Source of the DNA: Undaria pinnatifida | Lineage: Eukaryota; Sar; Phaeophyceae; Laminariales; Alariaceae | Reading direction: 5' to 3' | NCBI GenBank assembly: GCA_012845835.1 | Contig: JABAKD010000002.1 | Span: 19,978,129 to 20,042,128, forward strand | Length of the DNA stretch: 64,000 nt | Shown here: in pieces, positions 12,126 through 23,400 of the stretch | Position numbering within the stretch: position 1 is the first letter of the stretch | How the letters are laid out: each line of letters opens with the position of its first letter | Notes under the pieces: generated by a model | Told to the model about the DNA's origin: nothing | Database searches by the model: none | What the model saw: only the letters and a program-made list of their open reading frames with translations | Position numbers and translations under genes: made by a program

Positions 12126-13190
12126 TACCCTCGAACCCCGAACCCTCTGGTATACAACGCCTGCATATATCGGAAACCCCTATCGCCTTCAAATTCACAG
12201 CATGGCAGAACACGAAGATCGATGTTGAAGCTCATGCTGCACATCGACTGTCGGATGGCAAAAAAACGTCGGAAATTAGATAATCGCTCCGCTCGTAACA
12301 AGAACAACACCGGAACCCAGATCAGTTTGAAGTTAGTGTACAACGCACCCTCTTCCAATTAATTGATAAACCCAGCCTGGGTCCGTATCAGTTTTCCTTC
12401 TTGTAGGTGCCCGTAGTCCTGCAGTTGTACCGCTGTACAGGCAGCAATGGGGGGCGGCGCAATTTCGCGCCCAAGCTGAAAGTATTATTTTGGGTGCCCT
12501 CACCAACTACCTTTCACAAAAATATGGCGGCTTTTATCCTTGGCTCAAATTCAACCTGACGGAGTTAGCATCTCTTGCTTTTTACATTTTTGAAGATATG
12601 CGCACCCAGAGAAGAACCACAAACCACGAGGGTAATGAGCAATGAAGAGCACCTCCCAACCAAGTGACCTCGTTTCTTATCTCTTGGGTGGGCGTTAGCC
12701 ACTGCACTGCTGCTTGTTACCTTACTGTTCCTTATCTTGTTGCCCAGTTTGAGCTGTCATTTTCTTACACCCTACCGGTAATTTGTATTTATTTTATGAC
12801 TCATTTCAGCCCGCTTTTAAGAAGAGTCCTAGTTAAAAGAAAGGCTCAACTTTTTCATTACAATGATAAGAAATTGGGCGTGGCAAAGACGGCTTAGCTG
12901 TAGCTGGGCGATTACATGGGAAACTAGTGATGACATAAGACACTGTGAAACGGTCAACGCCCAACGCCCACCCCAACTACGAAATAAGGACATTCCGGAG
13001 CGTGGGATAAACTAAGCAAGCGTCATTCATGAACTGTAGCTCGCGAGGACACCCAAAATAAGACATTCTATTTAAGGCACTGCGCCGCTCGTGGTGCCGA
13101 CATAACGCCTGGTCGAGTCCAACGCGAAAGGCGGAGAGAGAGCATCGATGCTTCTTTTTTTAGCCCAACCGTCAAGCTCCGAACTATGAT
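12126..13190. other. No gene recognised
   Basis: About 1 kb without convincing coding frames or repeats. Confidence 0.4.
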
Positions 13191-13866
13191 ATCTACAGCG
13201 TCATGATATTGTCAGGCTGCTGTGCCGCTCGTGCGGAGATAGCTTGTTGAATCTAGCGCTGCAAGCCAGACTAAGCAAACCTGAACACTACTGGGGGTGG
13301 CTTTCCGTTGGTGTCGTGCTGAGTAACGCTGCGTGACCCGGTCAGTCGCAGTTTCGGGAGCATGTGTCCAGCAGAGAAAATCGCCTGCTGTGCTTCTGTG
13401 CTACCGGCTGCTTTTTTTTAATCTACAGCGTCATATCGTCAGGCTGCTGTGCCGCTCGTGCGGAGATAGCTGGTTGAATCTAGCGCTGGAAGCTGGACGA
13501 AACAAATCTGAACACTACTGGGGGTGGCTTTCCGTTGGTTGGTGTCGTGCTGAGTAACGCTGCGTGACCCGGTCAGTCGCGGTTTCGGAAGCATGTGTCC
13601 AGCAGAGAAGATCGCCTGCTGTGCTGCTGTGCTACCGGCTGTTTTTTTTTTCATCTACAACAACAGCGTCATATTGTCAGGCTGCTGTGCTCCCCGTGCG
13701 GAGATAGCTGGTTGAATCTACCGCTGGAAGCTGGACGAAACAAATCTGAAGACTACTGGGGGTGGCTTTCCGTTGGTGTAGTACTGAGTAACGCTGCGTG
13801 ATCCGGTCAGTCGCGGTTTCGAATGCCCGTGTCCAGGGAAGATCGGTTGGGTGCTGCTGTGCTACC
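13191..13866 (+). repeat. Tandem array, about 230-bp unit, 2.9 copies
   Basis: Units start ATCTACAGCG at 13191 and 13421 and CATCTACAAC at 13651. Each contains GAGATAGCTGGTTGAATCTA and TGGGGGTGGCTTTCCGTTGG. Open frames inside it are copies of one another and look non-coding. Confidence 0.9.
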
Positions 13867-14995
13867 AAAAGGTTTTGTATGGGTATAGACTTAGATGGCT
13901 CCATCACACGGGGAAAAGTACTTATAATCCCCGGAGTTGTTTTCTTAGATGCAACTCGCGAGTTGCATACCTGGTATTATACCGCTACCCATCCGTGCGA
14001 TCAGACAGACCGTTGGGCGAGCTCAAATTCAATACCAGGGTACAAATGGACGTGCACAAAAAAAGCTGAAAAGTGAGAATGCTGAACCCTTTGCAAGTAC
14101 ATACATATATACGCGATAAGAACGAAGGCATGTACCGGGTGGGCGGAGAATGGAAGACACCAACCAATCAATCAGTCAGTGATGACCACGGCTTGTCCAG
14201 ATTCTGAAGGTCGCTGAAGGAGGAAGATAAAACTTCTTGCGGGTTGAGCTGGAGAATGATGAAAAAAGAAAAAAAAAAAAAAAAAAAAAAGGAGAAACGT
14301 TTAAACTCTGAAAACTTCACGTGCAATCCGGATTGGTTGTGTGTGGTTCTTACCGCACGCAGTTGATCCGGGTCATTTGAGTCAATCCTTCAACTCACAC
14401 GTTTCTATTTTGTTTCTATTTCGTCTTGTACGTCAAAATATTAGCGACGTGTTTTTTTTCAATATTTTTCACTCTCTTCTGGTGGAGAGAGACGTCATGC
14501 CAGGTAGACCAAAGCCGGTGTTATAACCGCCGGATGCTATACCAACACAGCAGCAACATCATCAGCACAGAGAGAAGAGCTTGATGACAAGTCGCCAAGA
14601 AGCTCGATGGCAAGTCGCCAAGAAGAGCAGCAACACCTACTACTCCGTTGCATCACACAACCAGCCGTTGACTGCTATATACCAGTATATTTCAGTCGTC
14701 GGGTATTCTTTTTTTTTTTCGTTTTTCTTTTTTCGGTTTCCGCCCCAAGTGCAACAATCTTTTTTTTTTATTTTTTCGTCAGCACGGAGTTTTCGGAGAT
14801 GCTCAACTTTGATCTTTAAAATAAGTCCCCAAGAACTTACGTATGTAGTACGTATCTCAGATCTACGATGAGATGATCCTGTGCATAGATAGACAAGAAG
14901 GAGCACTAGAAGCACCACTGCTAGAACTGCACACTGGGGAATAAATCTATCACAACAGAACAAGACGAACTGTCTTCTGTCAAAAGCACGACGAG
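13867..14995. other. Upstream flank of the HSF gene
   Basis: No gene. Contains a poly-A run (14263-14290), poly-T-rich stretches near 14708-14780 and the presumed promoter and 5' UTR of the HSF gene. I see no clear TATA box or heat-shock element. Confidence 0.4.
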
Positions 14996-15497
14996 ATGGA
15001 GCAGAGGTCTAAGCACGCGGCCCTGCCTGCTCCCGGGCGGAAGGAGACCGAGTGGATACGCCATGGCAGTGATGTTGCGAGCACGGACACCGCAGGCGTG
15101 GATACAGCAGGCGTACCCCCGGAACGAACACCAAACACGACGACTCCCCGCGAAACGAACGGAGACAAGAAGACCGATGATGCTGCTCTGGAATCACCAA
15201 GCGTCTCCCCTCCACACCAGCAGTACCAGCAGCCGCCGATGCGACAGCAGCAGCAGCAGCAGCAGCAAGGGTCGGCGACATCCTTGTACTCCATGCAGCT
15301 CTCTCCGGTCGCCCCGTTCGTGAGCAAGACGTATGGCATCGTGAATGGCGAGTCGGACGAGGTTGTGTGCTGGTCGGAGACTGGCGGAGAAGATACGTTT
15401 GTGATCAAGTGCGTTAAAGTCTTTCAGGAACAGGTGCTCCCAAGATTCTTTTGCCACAGCAACTACTCTTCCTTCGTGCGGCAACTCAACAACCACG
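14996..15497 (+). CDS. HSF gene exon 1 (N-terminus and first half of DNA-binding domain)
   Basis: Encodes about 167 residues: a Thr/Pro-rich N-terminus, a run of eight Gln near residue 85, then the HSF domain from about residue 100 to the exon end (SNYSSFVRQLNNH). The donor is G/GTGAGAG at 15498. The frame runs on for 72 nt into the intron and then stops, which supports a donor here rather than a truncated gene. Confidence 0.85.
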
Positions 15498-17393
15498 GTG
15501 AGAGTCTCGAGAGAAAAAAGGGGGGCCAGGGTGGGTCGGGGCGGGGGAGGGGGGGGGAGGGGGTACACTGAGATAGGGTGTGTTTGCCGTCTCTCTGTGT
15601 GTTGCTTTGTCGACATAGGAAGGGCGCGTCCAAACTGCGATAGCCCCTGGTGGAGAAAAACATTCATGCACCGAAAGAGCAATAATTGTTGGGTTCGCTA
15701 AAAATGGAGTTGAAATCAGGCACAAACACAATGCTTTGCTCCTTTTGAAGCCGAAAGATCCTTTTCACTAGACAGGTAGTCTATGCATCGCCCCCCCCCC
15801 CCGCTGCCCGTCCCCCGCCCCCGCTCGGTCCCTTCGCTAAGACCACGGCGCCCCTCGCATCATTTATATCTTGCGCGCATTAATTTCGAATCCACGAGCG
15901 AATGTGAGCTTGTTGTAGAGAACAACCGTCATTCCATCGGAGAACCAAATTCCGACAACTTTATTATGACAACTACGCTGTATCGTACGAAAAAAAGTAA
16001 ACAGCTGCCGACGTAGAGTCGGTTTTGTTGTGCACACCGAAACAGCTCCTTTCAACTTTAGAATGATGGATACCAGGCACCCGCGAGAGGGGGGAATAAT
16101 ATAGTAGCAGCAAGCAACGACAGCGGCGGCAGCAACAGCGGTGTCGTATGTATGTGAACTCGTATATGAAAAATTGAAAATTGACACCTGGTACATATCA
16201 TGCACACGCAGTAGCAGACCCAATATCTCCTGTACGCTTGCGCGTGATTGAAACATGCTGGCGCCCTGCCCCGTCCCTTGCTGCTATACCATGGGAAGCG
16301 CGCGTGATATCCCAACTTCTCGTTACTTTCGCTTGGCGCACGTGCACACTGACTGCTGCATGGCCTGAATAGAAGAGGTGGTATGTCTGCGTCGACCCGT
16401 CCGGGTCAATAGACGGGTTAACCCTCCCCCACTCGGTACCCGGCCCCGCCTGGATCCCGTTACAACCCTCCTCCCGGGCCACATTCCGTTCTTGCTACCA
16501 CCCAGCTGGCGTCCTGACCCGTGGCGGAACACGCTCGTTGACCGCCAGGCTGCAACACCTCTGGTATAGCTCCCCCCTCCGACAAGTTCGTTGCGCCCCC
16601 AATCCTCAGCGAGTGCAAGTAATCCTCTGCGCTTCAAACTAGGCTAAGCCACGCGTCGGAAGCATAGCGCTGACACTGCTCCACGGCGTGCTCTGCTCGC
16701 AAGTCCACGCTTCGCCACGAGTGAGTACGTCGTATGGGCGTGATACTCAAGGCTACCTTTTTATTTTTTATTTTACAGAACTATTTTTAATACTTCCGCC
16801 ATTTATGAAGCCCCTACGCTACGAAGGCTCCCAGTTGCCGTGGCAGCGTTTCCTCGCTGCCAAGGGCACGTTTCTTATATGCGATGCGGGGCAAGGAGAG
16901 GGCCTCTTCCTTCGCTTTATCAGCGAAGGACGTGAGAGTGCCAGAGAGCGCGCGGGGGGCGATCTCTGACATGATCGGCAAACAAATGCTTGATCATGCA
17001 TCGTTTTTGCCGGGGTGATCAGAAGTACTCGAAATGATTCTAACGTCCGTTGGATTTTCCTATCGTACATTACGTGTATTATGACGATCATTCTACGCAC
17101 ATTCCTCAACACCTGTCTTCCATAACGCACCCATCTTCATGCGCGTCAAGCCCATCTTTGCTAAGAAAGAAGTGCAGTAGAGCTTACCACCTTTTCGACA
17201 ACATGGTTGACGCACACTGTGAACGAGTCGAAGGGGGTTTCACCGTACACTATGGTTGGTTGCGTTCCATTGGGTTAGGGTATACTTCGAAGTATAATTC
17301 AAAGAGTATGTCAACCATGTTGTCGAAAAAGCGAAACGGTGCCCTCAAGTAAGAAGGGCGCGTACAAACTAGGAAAACATCACAAAAAAAAGA

Positions 17394-17441
<48 letters not shown>

Positions 17442-20400
17442 CTGCGTAAAACCGAACAGACTTTGGTGTTTTTTGGGGGGGGGAAAGAGCAGGGCTTTTC
17501 ACGGATTATGACCCCATCCGCGGATCGTGTTAGAAGGTTTCCAAAACCTCACGGGTCGGGTCGGATCGGGTCGAGTCAAGACGTTTTGAAATCTCGTGCT
17601 CCGAGTCAGGTCGGGTCAGAGGTTTCGAATCTCACGGGTCGGGTCGGGTCGGGTCAAGAGGGTTTGAAATCTCGCGGGTCGGGTCGGGTCGGGTCGGGTC
17701 GGGTCGGGCCAAGAGGTTTTGAAATCTCACGCGTCGGGTCGGGGTCATGACCCGCGAGGTCAGGGTTCATGTCACGGGTCAAGCCACTTTGAGCCGACAG
17801 TTGTTTTCTTCTGACCCGCAGGTAGGACCGGTAGATCTGACCCGCGGACCAACACATTCAAGCCTTACTTTTCCCTGTGCGAGGGCACCTGTGATGCTGA
17901 TACACTGATAATCCTCTTTGATATTTAGCCACAAGCTAAAACGCCGCCAAATGCATACATACATTGATGTTCGACCCTATCCACATCCATTCCATCCATT
18001 ACATCAATTACATCAATTACATCAATTACATCAATTGCATCCATTGCATCCGTTACTTATGTCATCCAGGTCATGCATCACTGCGGGGTATCGAACACAG
18101 ACAGGTTGTTTGTATATCAAAATCGAACCTGTGGGTCGGGAGAAAAATCTCGCGGGCCAAGGTGACCCGACCGGCGACATGACCTGCTCTCACGGAAAAT
18201 TCGGAGCCAGGCGGGTCGGGTCGGGTCGGGTCGGGTCGAGTCAGGAGGTTTTGAAATCTCACTGGTCGGGTCAAGTCGGGTCAGAAGGTCTGAAAAAATC
18301 GCACGGGTCGGGTCGGGTCGGGTCACCCGACCCGCCATATTTGACCTGACCCGTGAAAAGCATTGAAAAAAAGGAGGGTGTTCAAACGCAGCAAACACCT
18401 GAAACACAAGATCTGAAACTCAAAACCAAAAAAAGTCAGCAGTCGAGGTGGGGCGCCAGCATTGATGCACCGTCCAGCTGCGGTAGAGGCGACGCCCAGC
18501 CCTGGAAAAAGATTGGAGTGTGCCCACACAACCAGCCGGCCATACTCTGCTGCTGCAAAGGCACAGGTGTCCTGAAGCGCGAGAGTAGGGCTGGATAAAG
18601 TACAACAGGGGCCGGCAAAATTGCATCATCATTTAAATTTTGCCGAAAAAAGGATGGTCAATATATTCAAGAGAAAAAAAAAAGAAAGAATTTCAGTCGC
18701 CGAAAGTCCGCAACTTAAACACTACTAAAAGTAACTGCTGTACACAAGTACCTACATACAGTACTGCTGACGCGCGAGTAGTAGTTGAAATATATATATT
18801 ATAAAAATTAAAATACACTCCAGCTGTGAGATCGAAGATTTCGTCGAAACTCATCTTTGCAAGCTGTGTGTGATACTCCGATCGCGCGCATTACGAGTTG
18901 TGTGTCCTCATTAAGGATATAGGTCGGCGACTCCCCTTACAGCTACAGTGTAGCTATCAGGGTCAACAGGATGATTTTAGTCAGTCTGTGCGCGGAAACT
19001 ATAAAACCCGTTTCTGAGGGGGACAAAATCTGACAGCTGTGAAGGGAAAGCGGGGGCTTGGTTTTGATCAAAAGCGAGCGGGTTTGGAGGGGGGCGGGGG
19101 GGGGGGGGGGGGGGGAGGGGCAATTTGTGCATGTAAACTATAAATCCTTTCGAGGGGATAAATCTGACGGTTTTGGCACCAGTATATTATTGGGGGCGGG
19201 GGGGGGGGGGGGGGGCAGCTTAATATGTGCCTGGAAACTATACATTATTTCGAGGGGATAAATGTGACATTTTTGGAAATAATACATCAGTTTATCATGT
19301 ATATCCTGGGGTAAGTCGTACAATCAGTGAGTAAAGAGAGGGTGGAGTGTTCGAGGGGGTGGGGTTGGGATGGGTTGGGGGGGGAGGGGGGGGGGGTGGG
19401 GGCGGGGGGGGGGGGCGGGGGGGGGGGGGGGAGGGGGGGGGGGGAAGGGCTTTAGGTGAGGGGTTTGTTATACGTGTGGTGCTAGGTCTAAGCGAGGGTG
19501 CGGGTGATGGGGAAGAAGGGGGCGTTCGAGGCGGGGGGGGGGGGGGGGGGGGGGGGGGGGAACACAGCGGCATGGATGGCTCTCGAAAGATAATGAGGTG
19601 ATATCCTGTGCGTGAAGTGTTTATTAATGTGGCGGATTTCGATATTTGGTGGGGCGTTTGAGTAAGGGAGAGCAAGAGGGGGGGGGGGGGGGAGATTTTT
19701 TAGGAGGTTTAGGTCACAAATAATATTCAAATACACTTCGGCTGTGAGATCAAAGATATGTATCAGCTTGTTATACGCGTGGTGCTAGGTCTAGGCGATC
19801 GTGCAGGTGGTCGGGAAAGAGGGGGCGTTGGAGGTGGGGGGGGGGGGGCGAAACACAGCGGCATGGATGGCTCTCGAAAGATAATGAGATGATATCCTGT
19901 GCGTGAAGTGTTTATTAATGTGGCGGATTTCGATATTTGGTGGGGCGTTTGAGTAAGGGAGAGCAAGAGGGGGGGGGGGATTTTTAGGAGGTTTAGGTCA
20001 CAAATAATATTCAAATACACTTCGGCTGTGAGATCAAAGATATGTAGCAGCTTGTTATACGCGTGGTGCTAGGTCTAGGCGATTATATATATAATATATA
20101 TATATCTTATATTTTTAAACATAAAATAAAATGCTTAATTACGTACTTATGATGCTGATATGAGAGGTCACAAATAATATTCAAATACACTTCGGCTGTG
20201 AGATCAAAGATATGTAGCAGCTTGTTATACGCGTGGTGCTAGGTCTAGGCGATTATATATATAATATATATATCTTATATTTTTAAACATAAAATAAAAT
20301 GCTTAATTACGTACTTATGATGCTGATATGAGAGGTTACAGGCTTACGAATCGCTGAGAAAACACCATGCATACGTCGTAGTAATTGACCCGCCGCTCTG

Positions 20401-23400
20401 CCCGGCCAGTGGCGCCGAGATGTGTGGCAAAGATGGGTAAGGCTTCAACGCCGATTGCCCACAAAAAACCCGCACCAGAGAAGGCGAGAAGAAAAACGAG
20501 CGAAGCCCCAAAACAAAATTAAAAACACAGAAGAAGAAGCCTGTGCACGTTGTCTTCATCTCCGCTGTTTACCTGCTACTGCCTGTAGTTTCGACTGTAT
20601 GTACATCGACCTATTCAACCTACTACGGCCGTTTACTACTCCACCTTTCCTTCTCGTTCCGCTATCATATTCCTTCTACGCTTTAAAACCTGAGTCGCAT
20701 CCAGGCTCTGTCCCCACGCCACGGGTGCGGGTTGTTACCCCGACGTTCGTCCCGCCAAAGCAAGGGCCAATGGTTGAGACAACGGTCATGCATGATATCA
20801 GTACACCCCCGGCGCCTTCTTGTTTTCTGGCGATCTCAAAAGCTGGAGTTCGAAGCGAGACACCCTCCGCGACATTTCGAGAATCGCGTACATTGATCTG
20901 TTTCATTCGGCAGACGTGCTACTATCTGTAGTGCCTGCCTCGGTCGTAACGTCCGGCCTCAGCCAGATCGAAGAGGGGTTCCTATTTTTCGGATGGCGTG
21001 CCAACTAGCAACTCGCAATTCGCTCGTAATAAAACTAACTGCATAGTACCTTGGGATGAAGTAGCTAAAATTACAACGGTTGATGTTCAGCGTGACAACA
21101 TCCATAGGACAAACGATCGGCAAGTAGGTGTATCGCGCAGCTTGCAAAGATGAGCATCGACCCTAAATTTGTCGAACCCACACCTGACGTGTTTAGAATA
21201 GTTGAAAAAAATAATAATACCTGTACACTTTCTTTCGCGGAGGAGGTGGAGGCACCCGGAGGTAGAGACACCCCGAGACGTGTACCTGGTACATGAGTAG
21301 TAACGCACCCGTCCCGGACAGATCCGTCCAAGCCGTGAAGGGCCCGGCAAGCCGAAAAAGTGCAATGAAAAAATAGCGATGACCACGCTTTGCTCCTCGC
21401 AGAATTCCCAGCCAGCGCAAAGGTTCTCCCTATATATCTTGCACAGCAGTAGCAGCAGGTACCAGGTGTTTTTGGGGTATTCGCCAAGCCGAAGCAAGCA
21501 AGGGGTTTCTTCGCGCATCGTGGGATTAAAATGAATACCTTTTATGCACACCGCATAATAACAAGAGCAATATCGCACACACACCCTCGGAGTGATTTCG
21601 GGCCCGTTTTTTTTTTTTTTTCCCATTTTTAGAGGGGCACACACAAAGGAAAAGGGCGGCTCCGGGAATATCTCGTCGAGATGTTTCCATGAATATGCTG
21701 TCGCTCGGCGTGTATGTACTCTCTCCTTTGCCGAAAAAATCAGCTCGCACCCCCCGAGGTTCATTGCAGAGCTGATTTTGTCCAAAGCCAGGGGGGGGGT
21801 GTACTCAGTGCGTGCAAGGCCGTTTCTCGTATGGCCATAGACTCTCGCATCCCTACTATGCCGGGACGGAGCACGTCGGGTGTTCACCAACCAGGCAGGC
21901 ATTGCTTGCACCAAGCGTGAAGGGCCGTGAGGTGTTCGGCGAGTCGCACATGAAAGGTGAACTGCATCCTTCCGAGAACCTCTCTCGTAAAGACGGACTT
22001 GGGCACCTTGTGCCTACTTTCTTGCTTGTGGATGACAGCGACCAATGGGTTACTTTGTTTTCTGGTGTGGCCACTCCAGAGACAGCAATGGGTATTACTA
22101 TGACACTGCCTCGTGGGTGCCTTACCATATTCACACTACCTAATGCGATCATTCCCCTTGTGCGGAGGTAGGGTGCTCCACCCCGCACAATATGATACAA
22201 CTCTCGATAACCAGCATGGTGACCGCCAATGAAATAAAATAAATTAATTAACGGTACCCTGGTTGGTTGTCTAGCTGACGCAGTGATTAGCATATTTTAC
22301 GGCGTCGTTGCCAACCAACGCCAACCCCAATATACATACAATACTTTACGGCGTCGGTGCCAACCGAGTCCAACTACTGTCAAGTTTAGTAAGGTTCCTC
22401 CCAGGTGTACATTCATGCGACCTAAAGGGGTTTGAATTCCCAAACCCCACCCCTCGTTTTGTTCTCTCCCCCCCCCCCGCGTAAAATCAAAAATATGCCT
22501 GAGTAATAAACACTACCAGGCAGTTGATATCACCTCATTACCCTTTTAACCATCCATGCCGTAGCTCCAATTCATACCCCCCCCCCCCCCCTAACGCGCC
22601 CTCCTTCCCCACCGCCCGCACCATCGCCTAGACCTAGCACCACGCGTATAGCAAACCCCTACATCTATGCGACCTAAAGCCCTCCCCCCCCCCCCGCCAC
22701 ATTCCCCCCCCCTCCCCCACAAGAAGGATTTGTAGTTTCCACGCACAAATTGAGCTGCCCCACCCGTCCCCTCCCCCCCCTCCTCCCCTCCCGCCCCCCT
22801 TTTGATCAAGCTCAGGCCCCCACGTCCTTCAAAACTCCGCCCTCCCCTCAACAGTTGTTCGATTTACAGGATTCACTTGATAAACTGATGCATTTCCTTC
22901 CACAGCTGTCAGATTTTGTCCCCCTCAGAAACGGGTTTTATAGTTTCCGCGCACAGACTGCCTAACATCACCCTGTTGACCCTGATAGCTACACTGTAGT
23001 TGCAAGGGGAGTCGCCGACCTATATCCTTAATGAAGACACACAACCCGTAATACGCGCGATCGGAGTATCACACACAGCTTGCAAAGATGAGTTTCGACA
23101 AAATATTCGATCTCACAGCTGGAATGTATTTTAATTTTTATAATACTAGACTATATACTACCAGGTATATACAATATACTCGGAAGTATATACTATATAC
23201 TATATACTATATACTATATACTACATGCGCGCTGAGGACGGTAGGGTAACACGAGGGAGTGCGCAATGGAAGTTCCCGCCAGCTGTGTACTGTGTGCGAT
23301 GCTGCATCCCGAAACCGCGTCAAACTGCGCGTATATAGTCGCCGTGTGGAACAAGCGCCACCGGCTGCCGGTTCCCATCCTCCTCACTCTCCGCCTCGCG

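Larger units (their letters stand above)
18795..23145. mobile_element. 4.35-kb element with long terminal inverted repeats
   Basis: 18795-19045 and 22893-23145 are inverted copies. Examples are CAGCTGTGAGATCGAAG against its complement, and the shared stretch around GGGTTTTATAGTTTCCGCGCA. The inversion continues loosely through G-tract clusters on the left (19080-19560) and C-tract clusters on the right (22460-22800). The core (20340-22440) shows no recognisable transposase, so this looks like a non-autonomous fold-back element. Its outer ends carry the roughly 60-bp end motif seen elsewhere in the window. Confidence 0.75.

Noticed and set aside
21087-21914. 275-codon minus-strand frame as a transposase of the intron element
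   Set aside because: It runs through the dispersed end motif and repeat R3 and shows no transposase motif.
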